A stretch of 64,000 bases of DNA from Cacajao melanocephalus (GCA_963573385.1 CAUYLG010051268.1:1-64000); one strand, 5' to 3'. Counted from the first letter of the stretch, positions 39,960 to 53,257 are shown. Program-made: numbers and translations. The notes: a model not told the origin generated them from the letters alone.

Positions 39960-40680
39960 TATCTCTATCCAAAGCATTTCCAAATCTGTAAAGTGAGTGG
40001 TAGAGCTGAGGTCTTTACCACTCTTGTCCAAATCCCACTAGCTTCTATCACTTGGATGATTCAATGGCCTCCTAATTTCTCACATGACGCCACTGCCCAA
40101 CCCCCAGCAGTTTTGTTGCTTAGAATTCTCCACAAAGCACAGACACAGATTCTTTAACAGGTAAAATATATAATGTAAATTCCATTCTTAAAGTCCTTTA
40201 TGACTTCTCAGTATTTAGAATAAAATCCAACTCTTTATCCTGGCTCTTATGAAAAAGCCCAGTAGAATCCGCTTCAGCCTACACCTCCAAGATCATCTTG
40301 CATCTTTCACACCATGCTCTAACCATGCTGGCCTCCTTTTAGTTTCTGCAACATGCATAGCTCATTTCTCCTTGGCAGTGATTGATTTTTTTTTTCAACT
40401 GAAAAACTAATTGCGCTTGACAGATTCTGTCCTGCCATTCTTATCTAAGCTAAAATTTCACCCCTTTAAAGAGACCCTCCCTGACCATCAAATACAAAGT
40501 ACTTATACAGTGATTTTCTAAGACAAAATTTTAATTATTTGCAAAGAACATATCAACCTGCGTTTTGTTTAGTTTTTGTTTATTTGTTTAATAAATTGCT
40601 ATATCCACCAAACCACTAAACTGTGGGCTTCATAGGAGTAGGAGTATTAACTGTCCATTACTGTACCTTGTGTCTTGTAA
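39960..40680 (+). repeat. LINE-2-like remnant with 3' end
   Basis: 'ttcaatggcctcctaatttc', 'agaataaaatccaactcttt', 'catgctggcctccttttagt', 'gagaccctccctgaccatca' and 'aaactgtgggcttcatagg' are the ordered landmarks of a forward L2-type element, one of the clearer copies. Confidence 0.65.
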
Positions 40681-41729
40681 GTGATCGAAAAGTACTTTGG
40701 AAGGATGAGAGAGAAGAAAGAGAGAGGGGAAGGAGAAGGAATATTTTTATTGAATCTCATAATATTAACTTTACTTACTTTATTCTAGGTGATTTCCTCA
40801 GATATATCTTCCAATTCACAAACATTTCCTTTTACATTAGTGTTTATCCCATCTACAGAATTTTTAATTTTAGTAATTGTATGTTTAATTTTTAGTAGTT
40901 CTGTTTTTCCTAATCTGCTTATGTTTCTTCTATTTTTATTTATTCATTCTTTCTTATTGCTTTAAAATGATTTCAATTCCTTAGGAAAGTAAACTTTAAA
41001 TGAATGTCCTTCATAGTTTATTTATTTACTCTAGTTCTTGGTGTGCTCCTTGTGTTGCATCTGCTGCTTCTTCTGCATGTTTTTCTGTTTCCTTCTATAG
41101 CTGTTCTTTGTTTTGTTTTATTTAATTTTATTTCTATTGAATGTTCACCTTGCATAGTGTTTTTTCGCCTGAGAAACTCATATAATGCCTCACTGTAAAA
41201 GTACTTCCACAACTTCCACAGCAGTAAATTGCTTGGCTTTAGATTACTGAATCATGATAGCATAAATTCACACCATATACCTGTGTGGTATGTGCCAGTG
41301 TTTGGTTTTTTCTTGGGTAGTTTTGTTCCCCCTCCCACTCAAGGCTCCAGACAGAAGGCAAGCTTTCTTCTCACTGTTTCCCAGGCCACTGAGTAAAGTT
41401 TTTCTAGACCTCTGTTGATAAAAGGGGCAGTTTTTGAAGCCTCAGACTTTCTATAGTTGGACTGCTTTTAGTTCTCTGAAACTACAAAGGTTGAGGACAC
41501 TCTCCTGTCTACACAACACTTAGATCCCAATTATTAGCCATTTGGAGCATATAACTGTCTAAAACAATTAAAATCATCCAGCATACCCTTAATATTTTAT
41601 CTTTTATTATTCCTGTTGTATTTTATGGACACCTATACATTTCCCTTTCTTTTGGGCGTGGCTCATTTTTTTCTGTCATTACATTTTATCCAACGTTTTT
41701 GTAAGTTTTTAACAGGTCTGGGTCCATTA

Positions 41730-41920
41730 ATATCAGCTCATTCTGCCATGTGGCTGGAATGCTTTCCAATGAAATAGGCACTATATTTAAGTGCTATCTT
41801 CTGCACAAGTTGGGTCCTATTATTATTCTCATTTTAGTTATGAAGCTGATGAGGCTTCAAGAGCTTTTGCTACTTGTTCATCATTACATAGCTAATATGT
41901 GTTGGATCTGGGACTCAAAA
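41730..41920 (-). repeat. MIR SINE remnant
   Basis: 'gggtcctattattattctca', 'ttatgaagctgatgaggctt' and 'cattacatagctaatatgtg' follow the reverse MIR consensus. Confidence 0.7.
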
Positions 41921-43529
41921 AAAATTTCATAAAATTGATGGCTGGGTCATACTCTCAAGTATAAGGACATATAGTTAATAAGACCACTAAGATTCTTTCA
42001 AATTAAAATGAATTTTATATACTTTGTATTCTTCTCTAAATTTGCATACATGTTTTTATGGTGTTAATTATGGTGGTGAGGCTCAAATATGATTAATAGA
42101 GAATCAGGAAAATATATGTTCTGGGTTTTTATAATCTCAGCTGTAGGTTCCTTCCAACTGTTTTGTAGATTTTATTTGATACTCTACAGGAAGCAAAACA
42201 TGCTAGATTAAGTGCCTCACAATGTGAATTGATATTAAGATACATTTAAAAAGAATGCAATCCTACGGTGTCATTAACATGAGGTTGGATATAATAGAGT
42301 CACCTGAATGATGAGTAATGTATCAAACTGCTTCCTCAACGTTTTCGCCCTTGGCAACCAGATACTTTTGAAATTTTGCCTCTAGCAAAATTTATTTAAT
42401 GTAACATAAATAAGAAGGTGAACGTACATTATTAATGAAGCATTACGAAGTGCTAGTATTAGTCCACATAAGATTCATTCTGGAAGAGGTGCAGAAAAAA
42501 AAATCAGAAATTTACATATTTGTTCCACAACTTACTGAGATTAAAAAGGCATTAATTTTGGTGTCCTCTATAGACCTTAAATGTTTTCAGATTCCAATGT
42601 TGATAAAAGAACAGAATTCTCACAACAGTTCTCAATTATTCTTAGTAAATGGCTGAGAAAGAATTGAACTCTTTACTAGGCTAGGAATCTGTTAATCATT
42701 TAAAAAGGTCACAACTGAATCATACAAATACTTTATTTTTCTGTGTAACAATGCTCTATGTTTTTTTCAAACTCAGTAGTTTCAGAGGTCAGAATTTCCC
42801 ACTTCACTAAAACACTAGATTGACCTCAAAAACAAGTCTCAAAAGATATTCTTCCAGACATATATAAAAAAAAAAAAAACAGAAACAACTACCAAATGAT
42901 GTTTGACATTTATGAATGACCTTTGTGCAGCAAAAAAAGTAATTTTCCAGAAAGCCAACTTTCAAACGTTCCCAGAAACAAATTTGCAAATGAAAAGGCA
43001 TCAGGAGCTAAAAAAGTAATTGTCAGCCTTAAACTTCTTTTTGAAAACACTACTGAAAACAGTAGAGTGAAATGCCCAAATTAAACATAAATGCTCTGTC
43101 AAGTCTCACGTCCCTTTTGCAATACTGCTGAATCAGGTTTGATAACTACTAAATGTGCACTTTCTTTTTAATTGCTAAACCTCTCTCTTTCACACACAGC
43201 CTCCTATGTGGACAGAGGGCATTATATGCTGGTATCCAGAGTGTCACACTGAATTCAGTGACTTAGGCATTTAAGTTAGGTTTGTGGTTTGCTGTCTTGA
43301 CCTCTAAATTTCATACTGAATCTACCTATAGAAGGTATTTCTAGGCTTCAAGCAGTAGATTGTTTGGAAAAGAGTAGTAGGAACCATTTAAGTCCCATTC
43401 TGAGACCAACAAAGAAGCCATATCAAAAAATTCATGACAAAGTTACCATTAAATGATCAGAACTTACAGAAAGGTCTGTCAACATTTTCTTCCTTTAGTT
43501 CTTAAGTGACGACAACAACATTTCATGAG

Positions 43530-43745
43530 CTCTGACTATGTCATTGTGCCTTAGTAGAAGAATAAAATTTATTGCCTCATTTACATTTTTGTGGAATAAA
43601 ATTTTTTATTTCTTCACCAAGGTAGAGATGGGGAACTGGAGAATAAAATAATAGTGTCCAATTACACCTAAATTAGAGAGCTGAGATTCAAAATTATGTG
43701 TGTTGGTGTTAAAAGCCATGTTCTTTGTCCCACAATATTAAAAGT
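43530..43745 (-). repeat. Probable MIR SINE remnant
   Basis: 'gagctctgactatgtcattg', 'caccaaggtagagatgggga', 'tagagagctgagattcaaaa' and 'aaagccatgttctttgtccc' suggest a reverse MIR. It is weakly preserved. Confidence 0.4.
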
Positions 43746-44899
43746 AAATACACAAAGGCAAGGTGTTCTTCTCTCATATAAAAGTAATTAACATTCATAA
43801 TAGAAAATATAAAATGCTAGAAAAAATACATTGTGTGCACCAACTCCACTACCAAAAAAAACTTCCAAAAAACTATTAGTAATATTATCTTCCAAGTTTT
43901 CAACTGTGTTTTGTGAGGAAGCACATAAATAAGATGTTATTTGGTTTTCTTGAGAACTTGTTACCATGTTACCTAAGAGTGCAACGATTTCATCATTTAA
44001 AAAAATTTGCTTCATTAAAATCTCCAATGTCTTCCAAGGAAAAAAATGCAGCTTTTATTGGTCATCCCCAAATAGGGTATTGACAGGTTTTCATCCAAAA
44101 GAAGAAAAAGAGTGGGCCTCAGAAGAATCACTTATACATTTAAGGGAGACTGAAACTTTCCTGATTGGATGTCCGCTTAACCACAAGGCTTGCTTGCCAG
44201 CTCTGGTGCTGTCAGATACAGAAGAGAGGAGATGCTTAGATGAGATCATGTAAACTACAAATACAGAAGTGGATTAATTTCTGCAGCTCAGGGAAGTAAA
44301 TGAGGATTTGTATAACTTCAAGATAAAAATATTTAGAAATAATAGAAATTATACAGCAATCCAGAAGTCACAACAAGGACTTTATTTTGAGATGTGTATG
44401 ACTTCAGTTGGAGTTCAACTTCACTTTGAAAGTTTAACTTCTTAATGGAAATATTAAGCACATAGTAAGAAATACAGACTAAGACTGTCAATATGAGGTA
44501 TAGGCTTAATGACTTTTGACTGTGATAGGGCGAGGTTGGATGAGGTCTACTAAGCTAATAAGAACTACAGATGGCTTTTGGAGAACGCCTACTTTTGAGG
44601 TTGGGAAAGAAAACAGGAAGTTTGAAATAAGGTGACCAGGAATAGTGAAAGAAGATAGAAAAATTAGGGGGTGTTTCACCAGGGAGGTCTAGCTGAAACA
44701 TATTCAAGGAATAAGAGAAATGCTCTTAGGTGTTCAGAAGGTTATCTCAGATTTGGAGACGAGGTAATCATTGTGGTCCCTTATATATTAAACAATTTCC
44801 AAAAAGATAAAAAAAATAATAAATATAAAAAACCTTCGAATTGGTCATCAATCAATAAGGCCAAAAGATGTTTCTTTTTGAGAGTAGCAGGAAAACTAG

Positions 44900-45985
44900 C
44901 AAATTCAATGAAGAGATAAAAATTCATATAAAAAGTAAAAGAACAATAATTACATAATTTAGTAACTTTAGTATTAAAGTTGTTATCATTGTAAACATTA
45001 ATATTAAGATCTCATTGAACTTTACGTTTCATAAAAGATAAGGTAATTCAAGAAAACGGAGAAATATTTCATTCTTTGATAAAGAAGAAATAGAAAATAT
45101 TAGGGAGCTATATACAAAGAAGGACCAAACATATACATTGAAGGGTTGGTTTTTTTCAATTTTTTATATTAAGGTTATTTCTTGATACATACAAAATGTT
45201 ACAGAAATTGAAAGAATGAAAAGCTACCTGACTTGTTTCAGAAAATTAACACAAAGAGCAAAATTTGGTAAACATGGTTAAAAATAAAAACCATGTGGCA
45301 AAATAACTTATGTGAAAATATTTAGTAAAATACTAGGATAAAATAAAAGTGCATGAGAAGATAAATCCCTTACAACTAAAAAGAGAGTCCATTCAAGGAA
45401 CTAAGATAGGTATTGACACTGGGAAATCTTGAGAAAAATGCAATTTCTATAAATCTGGAAAAGTCTGAAACGTATCAACTCTACTTAATTAAAATTATTT
45501 TAAAATAGGAATCCTTAATATAATTAGAAAAAAATAACAAATACCTTAAACTTATAGTTCTATCATATTTAGTGATGCAAATCTAATGGCATTCTCAGAA
45601 GTAAAAAGTACAAATCAAGGATGCTCACGATAACAATAATTAACAATAATTATTTAACACTGGTTGGAAGTAGATCCAACAGAACAAGAATTCAAGAATT
45701 TATACAACAAACAATAATGAAAAAAGAAACAAACTGTTTTAATTTGTAGACAATAAAGTTATATATTTAGAAAGCTCAATTTTAAAACCAGAGGAATTAA
45801 TAAGTTCATTGTGTCTGAAATACTCAAATTAACAGCTTTGCTATGTCAATAATAAATTATAAACAATAATTTCTAAAAATGTATTATAAACAAAGTATAA
45901 GACAAGCAGTGAACTTAAAAATAAATATACTAAAGCTATTGGAAGCAAAACTGTAAATCTGTATCTGAATGCCTGAGTGAGTCAG
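44900..45985 (+). repeat. Old LINE-1 ORF2-region remnant (L1M/HAL1-like)
   Basis: A-rich sequence with 'agaattcaagaatttataca'-type phrases, and 45720-45960 resembles the L1 ORF2 stretch around 'gataataaacaaattcagt' with many changes. It has no usable reading frame. Edges are unsure. Confidence 0.45.
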
Positions 45986-45989
45986 ATGC

Positions 45990-46125
45990 TGCTGAGTGCT
46001 TCAGAATGTATCTTACTCCCTACAATTATCCTTTTGTATATGTATTATCTTCATTTGAGGCTTAGAAAGATGAATAAACTTGCCTAACATCTCACAGTTA
46101 AGTGGCAGGATAAGAAGGAAAAGAG
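45990..46125 (-). repeat. MIR SINE remnant
   Basis: 'tgctgctgagtgcttcagaa', 'tattatcttcatttgaggct', 'taaacttgcctaacatctca' and 'cagttaagtggcaggataag' follow the reverse MIR order. Confidence 0.65.
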
Positions 46126-46269
46126 TGAAGGTAAAAAAGGTGAAGAGGCTGTACACAAGCAAATATTAATAGATACGATACATTTTACTGTAGAAAACTT
46201 CCTATACATTATAAGTCGATTTTCCTCGTCAGAGACATCATTAATAAAATTTAAGGTTTAACAACAAAC

Positions 46270-46660
46270 CAGAGAAAATATTTGCAGCAATGGTGCAAGA
46301 ATACAAGATTAACAGACAAACATATAACAATAACTAAGAAACATGTTCATTCCATTAACAATCCAAATAACATAAACTGTGATAACAATAATTATTTTTA
46401 TCTATCAAATTAGCAAAAATTTAAAACATAAACAATACTTTTAAGGGACTCATAAAATGAGCACTCATAGAGTGCTGCTGGAATCTAAATTATGCAAAAT
46501 GTGTCTTTACCAATTTGACAATTTTTATTAGGAACTTTAAAATTGCCAACATTGTTTGACCCAGTAAGTCTACTTTTTGGAATCTATCTGATTAAAAACA
46601 CTATAACATATTGTCAACGATGTATGATTAAATATATATTGTAAAATCTCCTGTAATACA
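46270..46660 (+). repeat. Old LINE-1 remnant near the ORF2 end
   Basis: 'gagaaaatatttgcagcaat', 'atcaaattagcaaaaattta' and 'tttgacccagtaagtctact' are landmarks just before the L1 3' UTR in plus orientation. Confidence 0.6.
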
Positions 46661-48114
46661 ATTAGAAATTAAGAAACAACTAGCTAATAATGAAATTAAT
46701 GCCACATTTGAGTATCATTTTCCAAAAAAATTTAATGGCAATCAAAACTGCTCCTGCTACGTTTACAAGCATAGTAAAAAGACCCCTCATAAAAGCTTGT
46801 GGTATTTATTTCTATGAGGCCATAAATAGTTTATGGCATCTTCATAATTCAATGTCTTTTGAAGATTATCCACAAGGATTATACATTATTTCTAAAAGCC
46901 AAGCAGGCAACATTTTTTTTTTTAGGTAATTGGTGTTCAGCATAGTTTCTCTAGAATATATAGAGAAACTAAATTTGTGTATTTAAGGAGAAAGTAGGTG
47001 GTGAGAAAATTGAGGCGGTGGTCAATTTCCTTTCTTGTAAAACCCTGTGAAAGAAAAGAGAAAACTGGGACAATAGCTAGAGGGAAGACCAGAGTGAATA
47101 TCTGGAAAACTATTTAACCTAATTTGCAAAACTAATTTACAGTTTGAAGACAATCAACGAACTGCTGTGAAGCAAGGAGACATCGGGTGATCCCATTTCT
47201 ACTCAGAGCTGTGGAATGATAAAGCGGAAGATGGAGGTCATGGACCAGCCTGCAGCAGATAAGCTCCTAAGTAGAACACAGGTAATTGACTGCTTGACCA
47301 ACCAGGCAGAAAGGGACGCCTGCTAGAGTTGTCATTGCTATTGTGATTAAAATAGATCATAGCCTATTTGCTACAAAATACTTCGATTTGCAAGTTACTT
47401 TATAATTTTAATTCATAATAAACGAAGTGTTTTTGCTCAATGCCGATGGATAGAAAATAAAGAGATGTCTCATACAGTAAGAAATAGAGTTAACTTTAAA
47501 TGATTATTCATGCCAGAGGCTCAGAAGGAGGCTTTGTGAAGTTCATGTTGTCTGGAGAAAGGATAAGCCTATCACTAAGGAATCAAACTTCAGAATTAAT
47601 TAGATGACCTTATATGTGTACCCTAAATAATTGTTCTTCTTTAGGAATAGAACTCAAATAAACCACAACATGGTTTTAGATGTACTTTTTGGGACTATTA
47701 AAACAGATCATTATATAATACTTATATAATAATGCTAAACACTGGCCAGATAATATCAGATATAGGTAACAGCCCCAACAACCTAAACATACATTTTCTT
47801 CATTGTGATTTTGTCCAGTATGAGCCAAGTTGGCAGTCCACACATGGTGGCCATATTCAGCTTTATAAATGGAGTAAAATTCAATGCCCAAGTAACATAA
47901 ACAATTGTATAAACATGCCCCATGCTAAATTAAGAAGGAAGAAAGACTGACATTCTTTAAAGTCCCACAACCACTGAAGTGGCGAAAATCATAATAAAAG
48001 TTCGTTAGATTGGGCGCTGATTGAAGGAATGCCTTTGTGGGCTAGTTTCAGCATTTGAAACAAGATCATGAGAGAGATATGAAAGAAGAAAATCAAACCA
48101 ATGGATTCCTGGAT

Positions 48115-48325
48115 GCCCATGAGACTGACCTGAGCAACATAGTGAGACCCTGACAATTAAAAAAAAATGCCAAGTGAGGTGGTGTGTGCCCATAATCTCA
48201 GCTACTCAAGAGGCTGAGGCAGGAGGATCACTTGAGCCTAGGAGGCTGAGGCTGCAGTAAGCTTTAATTGTGCCATTACACTCAAGCCTGCGTGACAAAG
48301 TAAGACATTGTCTGTGTTAAAGGAG
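48115..48325 (+). mobile_element. 5'-truncated Alu (AluJ-like)
   Basis: Starts in the left arm at 'gagactgacctgagcaaca', passes through 'aattaaaaaaaaatgccaag', and ends 'gcgtgacaaagtaagacatt'. The first ~55 bases of Alu are absent. It is strongly diverged. Confidence 0.87.
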
Positions 48326-49529
48326 CCAAGATCATTAGGGAAAGCTTTTTTTCAGCTTATCATACAAATTAGAAAAGACTCACATGATTATATTTAGTTA
48401 CATGTAATTTTTTTCACTTTTAGAGCTAGTTGTAGTCCCTATAAGGCCTTAATTGTTGGCTTTTTTATGGCCTTTTTCAAGATTAAACGAACAACTGTAT
48501 TAATCACAACTTTCGTATTGAAATCTAAACTAATAGTATCTTATCTGTTAAGTTTTTCTTTAAATCCTTTTATTCTATGCTTATTTAGGGGTATTTTTTG
48601 TTTTTTCTAGCACAATATTGGAGAGGACAGCAGTCAGTAGTCCTTGATTATAGATTCATAACGAAGAAAACAGTTTCTAGTCTACTGTTTTGCTTAATGA
48701 AAGATAAATTAAGATCACTTGACACCACCATGTCTTAACAATCATTCCCTAAGCAGAAAAAACCATTAGTACAGATGGCTTAATTTGTCTTAAAAAGGTT
48801 TCAGAGAACAATTTCTCTATTTTTAGTACAACTTTTGGTGCGATAATAGACATAATCTTCAGTGAATAAAATAGATGAATATGTATGGCTGATCTGCCAT
48901 TTTGAGTCAGAGGTAACAGTGTGAATACCTGGTTACTTACACACTGCTTTCAGAATACTTATAAAACATACGGTACAAAATTGTGGATTTTATACTCCAA
49001 AATGATATTATGAAAAACCTAGTGCCACTAGTGATAAAAGGTTTGTAGTGAGTCATCCATAATCTATCATGTCCATTTCATAATAGATCTTAACACAAAT
49101 TCATAGATTGAGAACAGTGTGTCTCTTACAGCTAAAAAATATAAATTAACATTAAATATTGCCAATGTTACGACTTATCCTATTTAAAAAATGTACAAGT
49201 TTTAAAAACAATATTAAAGATTTTGAAAAAAAATCTTAACTATATCATCACGCTACCTTGACAACATTGTTTTACTTTTTGTGTATTCCCTACTAATACT
49301 TGTCCTTATGTATGTATTTGCATAATTTGTTTTCTGCTTTTCTGTTAAATATTATTTTAATTTGTCATTATACCATGAAGTATATATATAACTATTTAAA
49401 GGACTTTTTATCTTATATTTTAAGGTATGACTTTTTTCCTTATTGTCATTTAAGTCATTAAAATTATACAGTGGTTCTATAGGTAATGACAAAATAATAT
49501 TTTAATTTTAAAATTTTACTTAGTGTTGT

Positions 49530-50042
49530 AAATAATCAGCGTCTAAGATGATTCCCAATGACCTCCACCTCCTGACATTTATACCCTGTGTGAATCCACT
49601 GGATTTAGTATCTGGGTTTAGTGACTCAGTACTGCCAAAAAGAGTATAGCAGAGGTAATGATGATTGAGTTGCAAAAAGACTATGGATTCTTCTGTCTTG
49701 AAAGTTATAACTTTCTCTTGGATTATTTGTCCCAGAGAAAGCCAGCTATCATGTTCTAAGGCACTATGGAGTGGCTCATGTGACAAGGAGCCAAGGCCTG
49801 CAAATAACAACATAAGTGCACCTAGAAGCAGAGCCCCACCCCCGCCACCCACCAACATCAGTTAAGTCTTCAGAAGAGACCATATTCTGGCCAAAGGCAA
49901 CCTCTTGAAAGACCCTGAAGCAGAGGCATGTAGTTAAGCTGGGAACTTTACTTTTGGCTTATAAAAACTGAGATAATAAATGTTTGTTATTATATACTGC
50001 TAAATTTGAGGTAATTTGTTATTTAGACATAAATAACTAATA
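49530..50042 (+). mobile_element. MaLR LTR (MLT1-type)
   Basis: The landmarks 'aaaaagactatggattcttc', 'agaaagccagctatcatgtt', 'gaccctgaagcagaggcatg', 'aactgagataataaatgttt' and 'gaggtaatttgttatttaga' are in the order of an MLT1-type LTR, ending in 'aataactaatatag'. It is non-coding. An antisense open frame at 49520-49858 is an artefact of this LTR. Confidence 0.65.
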
Positions 50043-50770
50043 TAGACTTGGGAAACAGAAGTAGAGTTCATGGTAAGAACAATAATTTCATCAGCATGGA
50101 ACTATTAGCATGTTTTATTTCCTGGTGAATGATTTTTTTGGTTAGCAGTAATTATCTTCGAAATATCAAAATAAAGCACTCTATAAATCAACAGATGATA
50201 GTTTTGGAAGAAGCATTGTAGGGTGGGAAGGCAATTCATTTACAGAGTAAGTATCTATTTCAGTAAGAAGTGCTGTTCGTTCTATGATGGAAATGGTTCA
50301 ACTGGTTGATGCTCCAGGGTACTAGTGTTACATCACGGGCCCAGTGTTGGTGTCTATTGCTGGTAAGTGGGGCATTCAGCAATAGATGAAGCCAGATTGC
50401 TGTCAATGAGTGACAGTTCATGTTGCTGTTGAATGTGTAACCTCCATCCTTGTCACCATGATACTTTGTTCATGAGCTCATTGGGCAATGACAGGAATGG
50501 CTGGGGAAGGACACTGATTTTTAAATTCACAGAATGGGTCATCCTGTCTACTTGTTTAATAAAATGTTATTTTTCTGCTGAAAATCTTTGATGAGCATTC
50601 ACATGAGATCTAGATATCTTCAGACTAGCTGCCTATTTGGAGAGGTATATCCACATACCTCTTCCCCAGACCTCCTTGTGGCTGCTTTCCCTGTCATGTT
50701 CCCTATGAGTCCCTGAATATCTAGCCAAATATTTACTCATAGCCTTTGAATCTCTGCAGACCTGTGCTTC
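50043..50770 (+). mobile_element. Possible MaLR internal sequence next to the MLT1-type LTR
   Basis: Directly after the LTR, 'ttgggaaacagaagtagag' resembles a decayed leucine-tRNA primer-binding region of ERVL/MaLR elements. The following 0.7 kb is less AT-rich and looks element-like. No open reading frame survives and no second LTR of the same type is seen. Confidence 0.35.
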
Positions 50771-50779
50771 TGGTTATAC

Positions 50780-52223
50780 AGCAATAGATAAAAACTATAT
50801 GTAAGCACATTCTCAGAAATAAGATAACAGGATCAAAATAAATGGCCATTTTTATAGTTTTAGTTATTGTTTTCAGATTACTATTAGGTTTTTCCACTGC
50901 CACCAACAATATAAAAGTATATTCATTTGACTGTCATCTTACTATTATTATATATTTCTAAATTTATAATTATATATAGTTATACAGGTATGTGTATGTA
51001 CAGTCAATACATTTAAATGATATTTACTGAGAAACTGTTGTGTATGGAACACTGCCTTTAATGTCTCATTAAAAAAATTTCTTGATTACTCTCAAGGCAA
51101 AATGTAAATCTCTATTTTTTGATTGTTGTTTCATCTCAGGTATATTTTACATGCCTTTTTTTAGCCAGCTGTTGAACTCTTGATTTTAAAATACAAATTC
51201 ATTGGAGTTCTTCACATATTTAAAAATTTTAATAGAGTTATGTAATACTTATTGTTTAGGCAGAGGTTTGAAATGTTTATTAATTTTTAATTTTTTTATT
51301 TTACAATATCAAATCTTAGAAAAATACTCTGCTGAGACTTAATATTTCTTCTTACTAGAATATTTTATTTTTAATATTTAATGTTTTAGTCCATTTGGCC
51401 TATAGGTTGGTATATAAACACGATAGCAACTGTATAAGAATGGCAAAAGCATTTATCTAAGACATAGTTCTGTCTCGCAAAACTTTTTCCAAAAGCCTTT
51501 CAATATCAATTGTTAGTAGCTGTCCACTAATTTTTAAAGCATTTAAAAAATTTTTAGATTAGTCTTATATTTACATGAAAGTTGAGAAAATCACACAAAG
51601 AGTTTCCATACATCCTACAATGTCTTCTAATATTAATATTTTACATTAATATGGTATATTTGTCACAACTAATAAACCAATATTGATACTGCTGACTGAA
51701 GTCTATACTGTTTTTTGTTTTCTTAGATCTTCCCCAATGTCCTTTTTCCATTATAGTATCTCAATAAAGTTATCCCATTAGATTTAGTATTCATGTCTCC
51801 TAAATCTCTTTGCTGTGACAAATTTTAGACTGTCGTTGATTTTGATGGCTTTAATGGTTTTGAGGTATACTACCCATGTATTTTCTCAACTGGAGTTTGC
51901 CTAATATTGTACTCATGATTAGATTGAGGTTATGGATTTTTGGGAGGAAGATCATTCTCATTACATCACATCAAGGGTATATGTGATGAACATAAATTAC
52001 CACCATTGATAGCTTGGTTACCTGTGTTAAGTAGCATTTGACTGATTTCCTGACTGCAAAGTTATTCTGTTTTCTTTTCCACACTGTTCTCTTTGGAAGA
52101 AATTCACTATGTGAAGTCCATATCTTAGTGGTAGTGGTCATCTTCTACCGCTGTTATTTTAAAAAATAGTGCCAGGAATACGTTTTCTCACAAAGCAAAT
52201 ACTCTGAAGTTTTGCTATAATGT
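50780..52223 (-). repeat. Old LINE-1 (L1M) remnant, reverse orientation
   Basis: 'aagataacaggatcaaaata', 'ccactgccaccaacaatata', 'ttcattggagttcttcacat', and from 51551 'tccccaatgtcctttttcca', 'ttcatgtctcctaaatctct', 'ggttatggatttttgggagg', 'acatcaagggtatatgtgat' are phrases of common old L1 3'-region sequences. The last part stops where the LTR at 52224 begins. Confidence 0.5.
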
Positions 52224-52882
52224 TGTGATGGTTAATTTCAGTATCAGCTTGTCTGGATTAAGGAATATCCAGATAGTTGGTAAAACATTATTTCTGGGTG
52301 TGCCTGTGAGGCTAGTCTCCAGAAGAGATTAGCATTTAAATCAGTACACTGAGTAAGGAGATTTTCCCTCACCGATGTGATGTGAGTGGGTATTATCCAA
52401 TTCATTGAAGCCTTAGTTGAAACAAAAAGGGAGAGGAGAAGCAAATTTGCTGTCTTCTGGAGCTAGCACATCCTTCTCCCGCCCTTGGACATCAGAGCTC
52501 CAGGTTCTCTGGATTTTGGATTACCAGACTTAAGTTGCCCCCAAGTTCTCAGGCCTTGGGATTCAGTCTGAATTACCAGGCTTTCCTGGTTCTCCACCTG
52601 GCAGATAGCATATTCTGGAAATTTTTGGCCTCCATAATCCTGTGAGATAATTCCTACAATAAATCTCTTCTTATATATCTCTATACATGTGGATATATAT
52701 CTATATATATATGTGTGTGTGTGTATATATATGATATATAATAAATATATAATATATATTTTATATGTGTATATTAAATATATAATATATATTATATATA
52801 TTATATATTATATATATTATATATATTATATATAATATATATATACATATTTCTGTTTCTCTGGAGACTCCTGACAAACACT
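52224..52882 (+). mobile_element. Solo ERVL-type LTR (MLT2-like) with internal TA expansion
   Basis: Starts TGTGATGGTTAATTTCAG and ends 'tttctctggagactcctgac' plus AAACACT. AATGT occurs on both sides (52219-52223 and 52883-52887) as a 5-bp target duplication. Internal phrases 'acattatttctgggtgtgcc', 'aagagattagcatttaaatc', 'cccttggacatcagagctcc' and 'ataatcctgtgagataattc' fit an MLT2-type LTR. No internal retroviral genes are present. Confidence 0.72.
52671..52850. repeat. Long TA-rich microsatellite inside the LTR
   Basis: About 180 bases of TA, TATG and TATTA units lie after the 'aataaatctcttc' phrase, where MLT2-type LTRs normally carry a short TA run. It is largely self-complementary and likely length-variable. 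Confidence 0.9.
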
Positions 52883-52888
52883 AATGTG

Positions 52889-53109
52889 TTTCTCTGCTTT
52901 TCCTTTCTTTCTCTTTTCTTCCTTCCTTTTTTTCTTTTTCTTTTTTCTTTCTTTCTTTTTCTTTCTCTTTCTTTCTTCTTTCTTTCTTTCTCCCCTCCCT
53001 CCTTCCTTTCCTCTCTCTCTCTCTCTCCTTCCTTCCCTCCCTCATTCCCTCCCTCCCTCCCTTCCTTCCTTCCTTCCTTTTATCCTTCTTTCTTTTTTTC
53101 TTTCTTTTA
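52889..53109. repeat. Polypyrimidine tract (CTTT/CCTT/CCCT units)
   Basis: About 220 bases almost free of purines on the plus strand, with CTTT, CCTT and CT sub-blocks, run up to the Alu monomer at 53110. It may be the expanded tail of that reverse-oriented element. Open frames of F/L/S through it are artefacts. Confidence 0.93.
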
Positions 53110-53257
53110 AGACAAACTAACCTCTGTTGCCCAGGCTGGAGTACAAGTGATGCTGTCCTGGCTCACTGCAGCCTTGAACGCCTGGGCTCAAGTAATCCTC
53201 CTGCCCCAACTTTCCAAAGTTTTGGCAATACAGGCATAAGTCACCACACTCAAACCT
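53110..53257 (-). mobile_element. Alu monomer-like fragment, reverse orientation
   Basis: 'ctctgttgcccaggctggag', 'ctcactgcagccttgaacgc', 'ctcaagtaatcctcctgccc' and 'aatacaggcataagtcacca' make a ~150-bp single unit, consistent with a free left monomer or an internally deleted old Alu. Confidence 0.85.

Noticed and set aside
49520..49858. 112-codon minus-strand open frame starting MLVGGGGG
   Set aside because: It lies antisense within an MLT1-type LTR, has no splice context and resembles no protein known to me.
52884..53120. Plus-strand open frames of Phe/Leu/Ser/Pro, which could look like membrane proteins
   Set aside because: They are translations of the polypyrimidine tract, open in several frames only because it lacks purines.
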